A stretch of DNA of 64,000 bases from Neisseria lactamica NS19 (GCA_000193795.2 AEPI01000121.1:62001-126000), one strand, 5' to 3'; positions 8,909 to 23,556 are shown, counted from the stretch's first letter. A program made the numbers and translations. Notes: generated by a model from the sequence alone, not told the origin.

Positions 8909-9372
8909 TTTTTACAGATTCCGGTTAAAACAACGTGTTCTTCTTTCAGCGCAAAGCCGCTTTCGGCAACGCCTGCGCGCAGTGCCGCCCACTCGTGGCT
9001 CAGGGTTTGCTCGTCCGCCGTGCCGCATTCGGTACAGACCAAGATAAACGCGCTGTGGTGCGCTTCGGCTTCTTCGTGGTCGTGGCAATGGTCGTCGCAC
9101 TCGTGCTGCGCGTGGCTGCACAAAATATAGCCGTTGACCGCCGCCACTTTGTGCAAAACGCCCTGCTCCGCCCAAAAATCAAGGGCGCGGTAGGCCGTCG
9201 GCGGCGCAACCGCGCCCTCGCTTTGCTGCTGCATCTGCGACAAGACGTTGTAGGCTTTAATCACGCCGCTTTGCTGCAGGACAATATCCAATACCTGCTC
9301 GCGCAAAGCGGTTACCTGCAAGCCTTCGCTGCGTGCCTGTCCGATAATTTTCTGTTTGAAATTTGTTTTCAT
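8896..9372 (-). CDS. zur: zinc uptake regulator, Fur family
   Basis: A 158-residue Fur-superfamily repressor. The N-terminal winged helix is followed by a histidine- and cysteine-rich stretch (HAQHECDDHCHDHEEAEAHH) and two CxxC structural zinc motifs (CTEC and CKKC at the extreme C-terminus). These features and the overlapping COG0523 gene point to Zur rather than Fur. The start at 9372 (MKTNFKQKII) is chosen by similarity; an open frame reaches further upstream to 9531, overlapping the phosphatase gene, and is unlikely. Known in meningococcus to repress zinc-uptake genes when zinc is bound. Confidence 0.9.
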   Translation of the reverse strand: MKTNFKQKIIGQARSEGLQVTALREQVLDIVLQQSGVIKAYNVLSQMQQQSEGAVAPPTAYRALDFWAEQGVLHKVAAVNGYILCSHAQHECDDHCHDHEEAEAHHSAFILVCTECGTADEQTLSHEWAALRAGVAESGFALKEEHVVLTGICKKCQK

Positions 9373-9436
9373 AAATTCCCTGTTTATGCCGCCTTGACGC
9401 CGGGCGCGGAATGTTCCGTATCGATGTCCGGATAGG

Positions 9437-9892
9437 TTATCGGGAAATTTTTTCCAAAAACGCCCTGCAGCCCGCATCTGCAAGCCTGTATGTTTCTTCA
9501 AAATCGCCCGTGTACCAAGGGTCGGGCACATGGTCGTAACCGCTTTCGGGTATCAGGTCGGTCAGCTTGAATATTTTTTCCGGCTGCCTGCCGAAGGTTT
9601 TTTCCAATTCGGACAAATTCTTGCCGTCCATCGCGATGATGTAGTCAAACGCCGCCGCATCGCTTTGGCGGATTTTGCGGCTGGTAAAGCCTGAAGCATC
9701 GATACCGTGTTTTTTCAATATCTTTGCCGTCTCGCGGTGCATATCCTCGCCGTCGTGCCAGCCCGATGTCCCCGCGCTGTCCGTTTCGAGGGGAATCCCT
9801 GCTTCGGCGGCACGGCGGCGCAAAATGTATTCCGCCATCGGTGAACGGCAGATGTTGCCGAGGCAGACAAAAAGGATTTTCGGTTTTTTCAT
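9437..9892 (-). CDS. low-molecular-weight protein tyrosine phosphatase
   Basis: A 151-residue phosphatase. The catalytic CX5R loop is at residues 10-16 (CLGNICR), followed by SPMAE, and the general-acid segment is PDPWYTGDFEETY near the C-terminus. The family dephosphorylates tyrosine kinases of capsule export or arginine phosphates, but no kinase is next to this gene, so the substrate is unknown. The start at 9892 (MKKPKILFV) is set by the domain; 57 extra upstream bases would read through the uptake-sequence terminator. Confidence 0.93.
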   Translation of the reverse strand: MKKPKILFVCLGNICRSPMAEYILRRRAAEAGIPLETDSAGTSGWHDGEDMHRETAKILKKHGIDASGFTSRKIRQSDAAAFDYIIAMDGKNLSELEKTFGRQPEKIFKLTDLIPESGYDHVPDPWYTGDFEETYRLADAGCRAFLEKISR

Positions 9893-9914
9893 ATCCGCGC
9901 CCTGTTCCAACGCG

Positions 9915-9949
9915 ATGCCGTCTGAAGCGGAAACCCTTTCAGACGGCAT
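9915..9949 (-). terminator. inverted DUS pair between the 368-residue gene and the phosphatase
   Basis: Opposed uptake sequences lie just after the end of the upstream minus-strand gene and before the phosphatase start. Confidence 0.8.
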
Positions 9950-9956
9950 CGGCAGG

Positions 9957-11063
9957 TCAATCGTATTGTGTACTGAAAAACGGATTGTGCCCTTCCCGTT
10001 TCAATGCTTCCGCATAACTCGGGATGTTTTCCTGTTCGCCCAAAGGCTTGTGCAGCAGGTAAACGTGTTCCACGCGGCATTCTGCCATTAAATCCAAAAA
10101 ATTTTGCTGAACAACGGCGATATTGTCGGTAAAGGAGAGCTGCCACGAAAACACCTGCGGCACGACTTCAAACGCGCCGTCGGTCGCATTAAATCCGAAT
10201 AGAATCTGTCCGCCCGCCTTTGCCGCAACGACCACGCCGACGCGCGGACTCTGCATACGGACGGCGCGTATCGCGTTTGCCGCAAAAACATCCATCGCCA
10301 TACGTTGGCGCGTGTGGCTGCCGTCTGAAAGCGCGCGTACCGGAGAATCCGGGGAAAGCGGATTGGCAAACAGCGTAACGCCTTCCGATGCAAGATTTTC
10401 CTGCCATACCTGCATCAGGGGCAGGCCTGCCTGAAGAAGGTTCTGACCCAATGCCGTCTGAACTTTGCCGCTGCCGAAACCCAGCGCGTAAACGACGTGG
10501 ACGGACTGCCCTTCGGGCAACAGCAAAGGGCGCGGGGCGAAACGGCGTAAGTGTTGCGCCGCCGCTTCGGTATTTTGTTTGGCACGCCACCACTCATCCG
10601 GCGCGACCGCACTTAAATCGGACGAATGCACAAGATAAGGCAGCCATTGTGTCTCTTGCGTCAACGCGCGCAGGTGCGGATAGTTTTGCAAACAGGCAAA
10701 CAATGCCTCCGTCGGCAGCTTCATCTCGATTGCCCGTTCTTTCTTGCAGCCGGACACCAGCACGACCGGCAGGGCGAACCACTGCACTTCGCCTTCTTTC
10801 TCGCAATCGAGTACCGCGTTCACACTGGAAAGCAGCGCGGCATAAGTTCCGGCATCGGGCGACATCGTCAGCGCGAGGGAAAGATTGATATAGTGGTTTT
10901 GCTCAAGCATCCCCCTGATTTCGGTTTGAAGTTGGCCGGACGAGAGTTTGCGCGAAGCCTGGGAAGAATTGTGCGCCAACTGGTAGGCATTGAGCAGCAG
11001 GTGGTTTTTAATCGGATTTTGGGGATACGGGCGCGTATCGGGCAAGGTAAATGTCTGGTTCAT
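9957..11063 (-). CDS. conserved hypothetical protein
   Basis: A 368-residue protein that I do not recognise. It starts MNQTFTLPDTRPYPQNPIKN, has no signal peptide and no clear transmembrane segment, and is rich in Ala, Leu and Gln. It has glycine-containing turns (VVYALGFGSGKVQTALGQ) and a stretch VVVAAKAGGQILFGFNATDG that resemble a soluble alpha/beta protein. Base composition and in-frame uptake sequences match the neighbours, so it looks native. It lies upstream of the phosphatase and downstream of the methyltransferase, all on the minus strand, with a terminator after it. Confidence 0.75.
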   Translation of the reverse strand: MNQTFTLPDTRPYPQNPIKNHLLLNAYQLAHNSSQASRKLSSGQLQTEIRGMLEQNHYINLSLALTMSPDAGTYAALLSSVNAVLDCEKEGEVQWFALPVVLVSGCKKERAIEMKLPTEALFACLQNYPHLRALTQETQWLPYLVHSSDLSAVAPDEWWRAKQNTEAAAQHLRRFAPRPLLLPEGQSVHVVYALGFGSGKVQTALGQNLLQAGLPLMQVWQENLASEGVTLFANPLSPDSPVRALSDGSHTRQRMAMDVFAANAIRAVRMQSPRVGVVVAAKAGGQILFGFNATDGAFEVVPQVFSWQLSFTDNIAVVQQNFLDLMAECRVEHVYLLHKPLGEQENIPSYAEALKREGHNPFFSTQYD

Positions 11064-11144
11064 ATGTGTCGTGTACCGCTTTTCGCAGTGTGTGTCTTTC
11101 CTGTCTGAAAATATATCGGACGGATTGCCGCCGGGCCTTGCCCG

Positions 11145-12773
11145 TCAATCCGCCGAAACGAGAAAATGCCTGTCTGCCAAGTCTGCCAATATTTCTTCCA
11201 CATACACTTCGGCAGGCGGATGGAATGTCAAACCGTCGGGCGTGGTGCTGACGATGTTCAAGTTTTCGGCAACCGTTTCAATCAATGCCTGTTTGCTCGT
11301 CGGCCGCGATAATTGCCGCATAATGTACAAATGCCCGTACCCGAATGAGGGGGTGCTTTCGTTGTAACGGTTGGCAGGCCGGACAAACGCTTCCGCGCCG
11401 TGTTCCACAAAGGCGGCGACATAATCTGTAAAACGCGCCGGCACATAGGTTTTATGGTCTTCAAAAAATGGTTTGCCCGCATTGTCTGATGAAACAGAAA
11501 AACGCCCGAGAATGGTTTGCAATAAAAGCTGGGAATTGATTTTCATACGGTCAAATTCCAAACCGGGAAATCGGCGGGCAAGATTTTCCGCAACATCTTC
11601 CGTTTTAAACGGCTCTCCGGTTTTCATCACATCGCGTATGCCCGAAAGCAGGGTATCGTTTTCATCAAAGTTGATCGTTTCCCCTCTTGCCGGGCGGAAA
11701 TTCAAACTTTCTATCACTTCGACAGTAACCGACTCATCACGCCTGATATTGTCCCCGACTTCCTCACGGCATAAAAGCGAACGGCGGAATTGGCGGTCGG
11801 ATAAAATATCGCTATAAAATTCTTTGGCAATATAATCGCCCCCTGCCAATGCCAGAATCCGCTCCCGCGTATGCTCCGCCATCCAAGAAACAAAAGACGC
11901 GTGCAAATCGGCATCCCCGATATATGCGAGCCTGTGGCGGTTAGCCCATTCGATGAAGCCGTTGACGTAAATCGGGTCGTTGAATATTTCCATATATTCG
12001 TGTGCGACATAATAAGTATTGTGATTCAATATTTTTTGAATCGCCGGAAGTTTGCCGCCGCCGCCCAAGCCCTTGTCGTTTTCCAAAATTTCCGCCAGCA
12101 CCTTGAGCGCGTCCAAGCCTTTCCGCGTTCGCGCTTCCAAGGGTTCTTCAAGCACATCCCTGCCGGCAAAGTACATAATTTCGCGCAACTGCTCCTGCCG
12201 TTTCCAGCCGGGGTAAACATTGTATGAAATATAGGCAATGCCGTGTTCGGTCAGGTTGTTCCGGCAAATCGAAAAGATTTTGTCTTTAACTGCGTCAGGC
12301 ACCCACGACCAAATGCCGTGGACGATGATATAGTCGAATTTTCCGAATGACTCATCGATGGTCAAAATATCTTTTTCTTCCAGACGCACATTTTTCAAGC
12401 CCATTTTTTCAATGATGGCGTTGCCCTGCGCAACCTGCCTGCCGGACAAGTCGATGCCGGCAAATTCCGCATCCGGGTAATAAAGCGCCTGCGTGATGAT
12501 GTTGCCGCCCATCGAACAGCCCAGTTCCAAGACCTTGGCATTGGCGGCGGGCGCGGGCTGCAAACCCATCAGGCGGGCGCGCGCCTCCAAATTATTGATG
12601 GCGGTTTGAGAGAACGCGCCGGATTCGTACATCAAATCATCATATGAATTTTTGATGTCCGATATTTCTGAAGGTTCCGCCATATGGGAGGTAGGACTGC
12701 CGACAACCGTCTGCCGCTCTTTCTTCGCCATGACGGGGCGCGCGGAAGCGGTTTTTTTCTTCTTGCCCGACAT
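11145..12773 (-). CDS. class I SAM-dependent methyltransferase with C-terminal regulatory domain
   Basis: A 542-residue protein. A basic, low-complexity N-terminus (residues 1-30, including SGKKKKTASARP) precedes a Rossmann-fold methyltransferase with motif I VLELGCSMGGNI and the acidic loop DAEFAGIDLS. Post-motif segments are NVRLEEKDIL and DYIIVHGIWSWVPD. The long C-terminal part fits the methyltransferase regulatory domain family (PF10119-like) followed by a winged-helix-like tail (SRPTSKQALIETVAENLNIV). The substrate is unknown. Some relatives act on proteins or glycans; no adjacent gene settles this. Confidence 0.82.
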   Translation of the reverse strand: MSGKKKKTASARPVMAKKERQTVVGSPTSHMAEPSEISDIKNSYDDLMYESGAFSQTAINNLEARARLMGLQPAPAANAKVLELGCSMGGNIITQALYYPDAEFAGIDLSGRQVAQGNAIIEKMGLKNVRLEEKDILTIDESFGKFDYIIVHGIWSWVPDAVKDKIFSICRNNLTEHGIAYISYNVYPGWKRQEQLREIMYFAGRDVLEEPLEARTRKGLDALKVLAEILENDKGLGGGGKLPAIQKILNHNTYYVAHEYMEIFNDPIYVNGFIEWANRHRLAYIGDADLHASFVSWMAEHTRERILALAGGDYIAKEFYSDILSDRQFRRSLLCREEVGDNIRRDESVTVEVIESLNFRPARGETINFDENDTLLSGIRDVMKTGEPFKTEDVAENLARRFPGLEFDRMKINSQLLLQTILGRFSVSSDNAGKPFFEDHKTYVPARFTDYVAAFVEHGAEAFVRPANRYNESTPSFGYGHLYIMRQLSRPTSKQALIETVAENLNIVSTTPDGLTFHPPAEVYVEEILADLADRHFLVSAD

Positions 12774-12987
12774 ATTCTGTTCACTCTAAAAGACAATATG
12801 CCCGCAAGTTTAACCAATTCGCCTGCCTACTTCAACCGCACGGAAATTATCGGTACTTCCGAACAGGTATGCCGTCTGAAGGTATGCGCATACGTCCGGA
12901 CGCATCCCTCCGCCATCTTGTCGAAATCAGGGATAAAGACCCGACACTATGGTATATTGGCCGTTTTATGCCAGCATCCCGACCGCC

Positions 12988-18198
<5,211 letters not shown>

Positions 18199-18212
18199 AC
18201 CTTACATAAAAA

Positions 18213-18250
18213 ATGCCGTCTGAAGGCACGGAGCGTGCTTCAGACGGCAT
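18213..18250. terminator. inverted DUS pair between convergent genes
   Basis: Opposed uptake sequences with a hairpin-forming loop (ggcacggagcgtgc) lie between the helicase fusion and the CopZ-like gene. A third, imperfect copy (cttcggacggcat) follows. Confidence 0.85.
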
Positions 18251-18289
18251 CGGGGAGGCGCAAAGGCTTCGGACGGCATTCCTGCCGCT

Positions 18290-18502
18290 TTATTTCAACG
18301 CCGCATCATAGCCGCCGTCTTCTACGGCTTCAATCAGTGCCCCTGCATCGGTTTGCGCGGGGTCGTATCCGACGGTCGCACTTTTGCCTTCAAGGCTGAC
18401 TTCGACGCTTGCCACGCCTTTGACGCTTTCCAGTATCCGGGTAACGCTTTTGACGCAGCCGCCGCAGCTCATGCCGCCGATGTCGAGGATAAGGGTTTCC
18501 AT
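18290..18502 (-). CDS. CopZ-like heavy-metal-associated protein
   Basis: A 70-residue single HMA domain (ferredoxin-like fold) that probably carries Cu(I). It has the metal-binding loop GMSCGGC (residues about 10-16) and the usual ending DAGALIEAVEDGGYDA. The start at 18502 (METLILDI) has a good ribosome site, cgaaaggaaaacc. No copper ATPase gene is adjacent in this window; in Neisseria the CopA gene is elsewhere under NmlR/CueR-type control. Confidence 0.9.
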   Translation of the reverse strand: METLILDIGGMSCGGCVKSVTRILESVKGVASVEVSLEGKSATVGYDPAQTDAGALIEAVEDGGYDAALK

Positions 18503-18649
18503 GGTTTTCCTTTCGTTGGAACTGCAATCTGACAAACCTTATTGTAGGACGGTTCGCAGACTCGGGCAAATGCTGAAACCGCACGGCAGGTTTGGAAAAA
18601 GACGGCCTCTTGCGCCATAATGACAACACTGCCCATCAGGACGACAACA

Positions 18650-19807
18650 ATGAACGCTTCACACAAACCCTGGTTGAGCGTCGTTGCCTTGGCAATCGGC
18701 GCGTTCATCTTCAACACGACGGAATTTATCCCCATCGCGCTTTTGAGCGACATCGGACAAAGCTTCGGGATGACGGCGACCGAAACAGGCATAATGATTA
18801 CGGTTTACGCATGGATTGTCGCTCTGGCTTCGCTGCCGCTCATGCTGCTGACGCGCCATATGGAAAGGCGCGGCCTGTTGTTGATTTTGTTTGCGCTGTT
18901 TACCGTCAGCCACATCCTGTCGTTTGCCTCCTGGCGGTTTGAAATCCTGCTTGCCGGCCGCGTGGGGGTTGCGCTGACGCACGCGGTATTCTGGTCCATT
19001 ACAGCTTCGCTGGCGGTACGCATCGCCCCTTCCGGAAAAGGAAATCAGGCATTGGGCCTGCTCAGTACGGGAACGGTGATGGCGATGGTGGCGGGGATTC
19101 CGCTCGGACGTATGGCGGGGCAGTTTTTGGGCTGGCAGACCGGCTTCCTGCTGATCGGCCTGTGTGCGGCGGCGGTTATGGCGATCCTTGCCAAAAGCCT
19201 GCCGCCCCTGCCGAGCGTGAATACCGGTTCTTTAAGCAGCCTGCCCCTGCTTTTGAAACGGAAAAAACTGATGTTGCTGTATGCGATGACGATATTGGTT
19301 ATCACGGCACACTTTACCGCATACAGCTACATCGAGCCCTTCGTCATCCAAATCGGCGGTTTCTCCGCCCGGCAGGTTACTATGGTTCTGGGGCTGTACG
19401 GTCTGGCGGGCTTTGCCGCGTCATACCTGTTCGGCAAATGGTTTGCCAAACATCCGCGCGCATTTTTGGCGGGCGCGGTATCAGTCATCGCTTTGTCCTC
19501 GGGGCTCTTGCTGCCTTTGGTGCATTTGCCTGCCGCTATTTACGCGCTGGTGTTCGTATGGGGGACGGCGATTGTGATCGTCAGCTTGGGGATGATTTCC
19601 AAAGTTTTGGATTTCGCCTCCGATGCCGCAGACCTTGCCAACTCGATTTATTCGGGACTTTACAACGTCGGTATCGGCGGCGGCGCATTGCTGGGACATT
19701 GGGTAACGCAATATGCGGGCATTTCCCGTATCGGCATCGCCGGTATGCTTGCGGCGGCGGCGGGTTTGTGGCTGTGCCTGAACTTGAACCGCCATATCCG
19801 AACCTGA
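18650..19807 (+). CDS. MFS sugar efflux transporter (SotB-like)
   Basis: A 385-residue major-facilitator protein with twelve predicted hydrophobic segments. The first helix ALAIGAFIFNTTEFIPIALL has the N-T-T-E-F-x-P motif of the DHA1 sugar-efflux subgroup (SotB/SetA-like), and TRHMERRGLLL sits in the family loop 2-3 position. The ATG at 18650 follows aggac by eight bases; a longer start at 18620 is less likely. Substrate assignment (sugars or small drugs) is by family only. It is followed by a DUS terminator. Confidence 0.86.
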   Translation: MNASHKPWLSVVALAIGAFIFNTTEFIPIALLSDIGQSFGMTATETGIMITVYAWIVALASLPLMLLTRHMERRGLLLILFALFTVSHILSFASWRFEILLAGRVGVALTHAVFWSITASLAVRIAPSGKGNQALGLLSTGTVMAMVAGIPLGRMAGQFLGWQTGFLLIGLCAAAVMAILAKSLPPLPSVNTGSLSSLPLLLKRKKLMLLYAMTILVITAHFTAYSYIEPFVIQIGGFSARQVTMVLGLYGLAGFAASYLFGKWFAKHPRAFLAGAVSVIALSSGLLLPLVHLPAAIYALVFVWGTAIVIVSLGMISKVLDFASDAADLANSIYSGLYNVGIGGGALLGHWVTQYAGISRIGIAGMLAAAAGLWLCLNLNRHIRT

Positions 19808-19813
19808 CCCGCT

Positions 19814-19850
19814 ATGCCGTCTGAAGCCTCCCCCGCCCTTCAGACGGCAT
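19814..19850 (+). terminator. inverted DUS pair after MFS gene
   Basis: Opposed uptake sequences around a C-rich loop, ending in catt. Confidence 0.85.
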
Positions 19851-19935
19851 TCTGATTGAAGAAATATCCGCCCCTGCTTAAAATAACGGACTTTGCCGCG
19901 TTTTAACGCCTATTTTCTTGTTCCAAGGATGGTTT

Positions 19936-21372
19936 ATGCCGCTGCTGTCTGTCGAATTCGCACTGTTCTTTCTCGCCTTCCTGCCGATTTACTGGGGCTG
20001 GGCGAAATACCCGTCCGTCCAAAACCTGCTGCTTTTGGCTGCCGGTATGGGCTGGCTCTACCATATCGGCCCTGTATTTGCGGCAATCGTCGTCCTTTAT
20101 TCCTCCTGCGTGTACCTTTTGGGCGAACTGCTCCGTTCCGATCGCGAAGATACGCGCCGTTTCTGGCTGGGGTGCGGCATTGCCGCCTCACTGACCGTCT
20201 TGGGCTTTTTCAAATATTTCGACTTTTTCCGCCCGATGATTGCCCAATATGCCGGAAAAGGCGGCGCAATCGACATCCTGATGCCGCTGGGGCTTTCGTA
20301 TTACACCTTCCAGTCGCTCGCTTATCTGGTTTACTGCTTCCGCGCCCCGCACGCCGCGCGTTTCAGCTGGCACGAGCTGCTGCTGCACCTGAGTTTTTTC
20401 CCCACCGTTACCTCCGGCCCGATTATCCGCGCCGCCGCATTCAAAAGCGCGGACGGCGAGCAGGCAGACGCATTGGCGCAAATCCGTACCCGCCAACCGC
20501 GTTCGCCCGTCCGCCCCGCACTCGCCGTTTCCCTGATTTTGCTGGGTATTGCCAAAAAATGGTGGCTGGCGGGGATGCTGGCGGAAAACTGGGTGTCGCC
20601 CGTATTTGAAAACCCCGCCCAATTTGACGGCTGGAGCGTATTGGCGGGCGTGTACGGCTACACCTTCCAACTCTTTTTAGACTTTTCCGGATATTCCGAT
20701 TTGGTTATCGGTATGGCGATGCTGCTGGGCTTCCGGCTGCCCAAAAACTTCTCCGCACCGCTTCGTGCTTTAAACATCCGGGCATTTTGGGACAAATGGC
20801 ACATCAGCCTTTCCACCTGGATACGCGACTACATCTACATCCCGTTGGGCGGCAGTAAAAAAGGCTTTTTGCGGACACAGTTCAACCTGATGGCGGCAAT
20901 GGTGCTCTCGGGCATATGGCACGGCTACGGCTGGAACTTCCTCATTTGGGGCGCGCTGCACGGCGCGGCATTGGTGCTGCTCAACACGGGCGACCGCTAT
21001 TTCGGACGCAACGCGCTATGCCGTCTGAAATACCTTGCGCCGCTCTCGTGGCTCATTACCTTCCATTTTGTCTGCCTGACCTTCGTCGTCTTCAATACCG
21101 CAAACCCCGACGATGCAGGCGCGGTTTTCAGTGCCCTCTTTGCCAATGCCGGCGGCTGGAATGCGCCGCAACGGGCGGATATGCTGCTGCTTGCCTCGTT
21201 TGCATCCGTGATGCTGCTCTACCCTTACCTGCAACGCGCTTTCGACGGCGCGGTCAAAGGTTTGGAAAAAATCCCGATGTGGCTGTGGTTTATCCCGATT
21301 TCCATCATCCTGCTGCTGATTATCGTCCTCGCCCCCTCGGGGATACCCGGTTTTATTTATGCCAATTTTTAA
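19936..21372 (+). CDS. patA: peptidoglycan O-acetylation MBOAT protein (PatA/PacA)
   Basis: A 478-residue polytopic membrane protein of the MBOAT family, which moves acetyl groups across the inner membrane for O-acetylation of N-acetylmuramic acid. Family signatures are the segment HISLSTWIRDYIYIPLGGSK and the putative catalytic histidines in SGIWHGYGWNFLIWGALHG (residues about 322-340). The ATG at 19936 follows aagga; a TTG at 19918 is possible but weaker. It begins the tight cluster patA-patB-ape1, called pacA, pacB and ape1a in gonococcus. O-acetylation blocks lysozyme and lytic transglycosylases. Confidence 0.93.
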   Translation: MPLLSVEFALFFLAFLPIYWGWAKYPSVQNLLLLAAGMGWLYHIGPVFAAIVVLYSSCVYLLGELLRSDREDTRRFWLGCGIAASLTVLGFFKYFDFFRPMIAQYAGKGGAIDILMPLGLSYYTFQSLAYLVYCFRAPHAARFSWHELLLHLSFFPTVTSGPIIRAAAFKSADGEQADALAQIRTRQPRSPVRPALAVSLILLGIAKKWWLAGMLAENWVSPVFENPAQFDGWSVLAGVYGYTFQLFLDFSGYSDLVIGMAMLLGFRLPKNFSAPLRALNIRAFWDKWHISLSTWIRDYIYIPLGGSKKGFLRTQFNLMAAMVLSGIWHGYGWNFLIWGALHGAALVLLNTGDRYFGRNALCRLKYLAPLSWLITFHFVCLTFVVFNTANPDDAGAVFSALFANAGGWNAPQRADMLLLASFASVMLLYPYLQRAFDGAVKGLEKIPMWLWFIPISIILLLIIVLAPSGIPGFIYANF

Positions 21373-21382
21373 GGGTTTGAAC

Positions 21383-22369
21383 ATGAAAAACTTTCTTTCC
21401 CTTTTCGCCTCCATATTGATGTCTGCCCTGATTGCCGCGTGGTTTGCCCAAAACCCGATCAATGCCTACTGGCAGCAGACCTACCACTGCAACAGCCCGC
21501 TCGAACCGCTTGCCGCCTACGGATGGTGGCAAACCGGTGCGGCGTTGCAAGAAAACGCCTACGCCCTTTCAGACGGCATCAAAGCCTTCCTGTCGGGCGA
21601 AACACCGGCGACGGCTCAAGATGTCGGTTCGGAAAATATGCCGTCTGAAGCCGCCGCATCCGAAGCCGCCCCTCAAAGCGGAGAAACCCAAGAATGGAAA
21701 CAGGACACCGCCTCCGCCGCCGTCCGGACCGGAGACAAAGTCTTTTTCGCCGGCGACTCGCTGATGCAGGGCGTTGCCCCCTTCGTGCAAAAAAGCCTGA
21801 AACAGCAATACGGCATCGAATCCGTCAACCTCAGCAAACAAAGCACAGGGCTGTCCTACCCCTCATTCTTCGACTGGCCGAAAACGATTGAAGAAACCCT
21901 ACAAAAACATCCCGAAATCAGCGTGCTCGCCGTCTTCCTAGGCCCGAACGACCCGTGGGATTTTCCCGTCGGCAAACGCTACCTCAAATTTGCTTCCGAC
22001 GAATGGGCGCAAGAATACCTGAAACGCGTCGACCGCATCCTTGAAGCCGCCCGCATGCACCGCGTCCAAGTCGTCTGGCTCGGCATCCCCTATATGAAAA
22101 AAGCCAAGCTTGACGGGCAGATGCGCTACCTTGACAAACTGCTTTCGGAACATTTGGAAGGCAAAATCATCCTGATTCCCACCGCGCACACCCTGAGCGG
22201 CGGGGAAGACCGCTACACCGATTCCGTCAACGTCAACGGCAAACCCGTCCGCTACCGCAGTAAAGACGGCATACACTTTACCGCCGAAGGACAAAAACTG
22301 CTGGCGGCAAAAATAATGGAAAAAATCGTTTTTGAACCAAGTACGCAACCATCAAGTACACAGCCATGA
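21383..22369 (+). CDS. patB: peptidoglycan O-acetyltransferase, SGNH type (PatB/PacB)
   Basis: A 328-residue protein. One N-terminal membrane anchor (MKNFLSLFASILMSALIAAW) precedes a periplasmic SGNH hydrolase-like domain. The catalytic serine is in FFAGDSLMQG, block III is in LGPNDPWDFP, and the Asp-His pair is in KDGIHFTAEGQ. Residues about 70-115 form a low-complexity linker (Ala, Glu, Ser, Thr) containing two uptake sequences read as SDGI and MPSEAA. It starts 10 bases after patA and overlaps ape1 by ATGA, so all three are co-translated. Confidence 0.92.
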   Translation: MKNFLSLFASILMSALIAAWFAQNPINAYWQQTYHCNSPLEPLAAYGWWQTGAALQENAYALSDGIKAFLSGETPATAQDVGSENMPSEAAASEAAPQSGETQEWKQDTASAAVRTGDKVFFAGDSLMQGVAPFVQKSLKQQYGIESVNLSKQSTGLSYPSFFDWPKTIEETLQKHPEISVLAVFLGPNDPWDFPVGKRYLKFASDEWAQEYLKRVDRILEAARMHRVQVVWLGIPYMKKAKLDGQMRYLDKLLSEHLEGKIILIPTAHTLSGGEDRYTDSVNVNGKPVRYRSKDGIHFTAEGQKLLAAKIMEKIVFEPSTQPSSTQP

Positions 22370-23556
22370 ACCTCAAACTCCTCATCGCATTTTCCGCCCT
22401 GTTCGCCGCCACGCAGGCAAACGCCCTGCCCGTCGCCTCCGTCAGCCTCGACACCGTTACCGTTTCCCCGTCCGCCCCCTACACCGATACAAACGGGCTC
22501 TTAACCGACTACGGCAACGCCGCCGCCTCGCCTTGGATGAAAAAACTCCAATCCGTCGCACAAGGCAGCGGCGAAACCTTCCGCATCCTGCAAATCGGCG
22601 ACTCGCACACCGCCGGCGACTTCTTTACCGACAGCCTCCGCAAACGCCTGCAAAAAACTTGGGGCGACGGCGGCATAGGCTGGGTTTACCCCGCCAATGT
22701 CAAAGGACAGCGTATGGCGGCCGTCCGGCACAACGGCAACTGGCAAAGCCTCACCAGCAGGAACAACACCGGGGATTTCCCGCTCGGCGGCATTCTCGCC
22801 CACACCGGAAGCGGCGGCAGCATGACCCTGACCGCATCGGACGGCAAGACCGGCAGACAGCGCGTTTCCCTGTTTGCCAAACCCCTGCTCGCCGAACAAA
22901 CCCTGACCGTCAACGGCAACACCGTCTCCGCCAACGGCGGCGGCTGGCAGGTGCTGGATACGGGCGCGGCACTCCCCCTGACCATACAGACCGAAATGCC
23001 GTGGGACATCGGCTTCATCAACATTGAAAACCCCGCCGGCGGCATTACCGTTTCCGCCATGGGCATCAACGGCGCACAATTAACCCAGTGGTCGAAATGG
23101 CGTGCCGACCGTATGAACGACCTTGCCCAAACCGGCGCCGATTTGGTCATCCTTGCCTACGGTACCAACGAAGCCTTCGGCGACAACATCGACATTGCCG
23201 ACACCGAACAAAAATGGCTGGATACCGTCCGCCAAATCCACGACAGCCTGCCCGCCGCCGGCATCCTCGTCATCGGCGCGCCCGAATCCCTGAAAAACAC
23301 GCTAGGCGTATGCGGCACGCGCCCCGTCCGCCTGACCGAAGTCCAACAGATGCAGCGGCGCGTCGCCCGGCAGGGACAAACGATGTTCTGGTCTTGGCAA
23401 AACGCGATGGGCGGCGTTTGCAGCATGAAAAACTGGCTCAACCACGGATGGGCCGCCAAAGACGGCGTACACTTTTCCGCCAAAGGCTACCAACGGTCGG
23501 CGGAAATGCTCGCCGACAGCCTCGAAGAACTCGTCCGCGCCGCCGCGAAACGGTAA
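22366..23556 (+). CDS. ape1: peptidoglycan O-acetylesterase
   Basis: A 396-residue periplasmic esterase that removes O-acetyl groups from muramic acid, so lytic transglycosylases can act. Residues 1-20 form a signal peptide ending ATQANA. The SGNH motifs are QIGDSHTAGDFFTD (nucleophile), AYGTNEAFGD, and the Asp-His pair in KDGVHFSAKGY. A CBM35-like insertion (about residues 95-235) characterises the neisserial Ape1. Its start codon overlaps the patB stop as ATGA. Disulfide-forming cysteines in GVCGTR and GVCSMKN are visible. Confidence 0.93.
   Translation: MNLKLLIAFSALFAATQANALPVASVSLDTVTVSPSAPYTDTNGLLTDYGNAAASPWMKKLQSVAQGSGETFRILQIGDSHTAGDFFTDSLRKRLQKTWGDGGIGWVYPANVKGQRMAAVRHNGNWQSLTSRNNTGDFPLGGILAHTGSGGSMTLTASDGKTGRQRVSLFAKPLLAEQTLTVNGNTVSANGGGWQVLDTGAALPLTIQTEMPWDIGFINIENPAGGITVSAMGINGAQLTQWSKWRADRMNDLAQTGADLVILAYGTNEAFGDNIDIADTEQKWLDTVRQIHDSLPAAGILVIGAPESLKNTLGVCGTRPVRLTEVQQMQRRVARQGQTMFWSWQNAMGGVCSMKNWLNHGWAAKDGVHFSAKGYQRSAEMLADSLEELVRAAAKR

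Noticed and set aside
8896..9531. Longer zur reading frame starting at 9531
   Set aside because: The extra 53 residues have no similarity to Fur proteins and overlap the phosphatase gene.
10606..10614. Exact Haemophilus-type uptake sequence (accgcactt) in the 368-residue gene
   Set aside because: A 9-mer is expected about once in every two windows of this size on both strands by chance, and the gene otherwise looks native.
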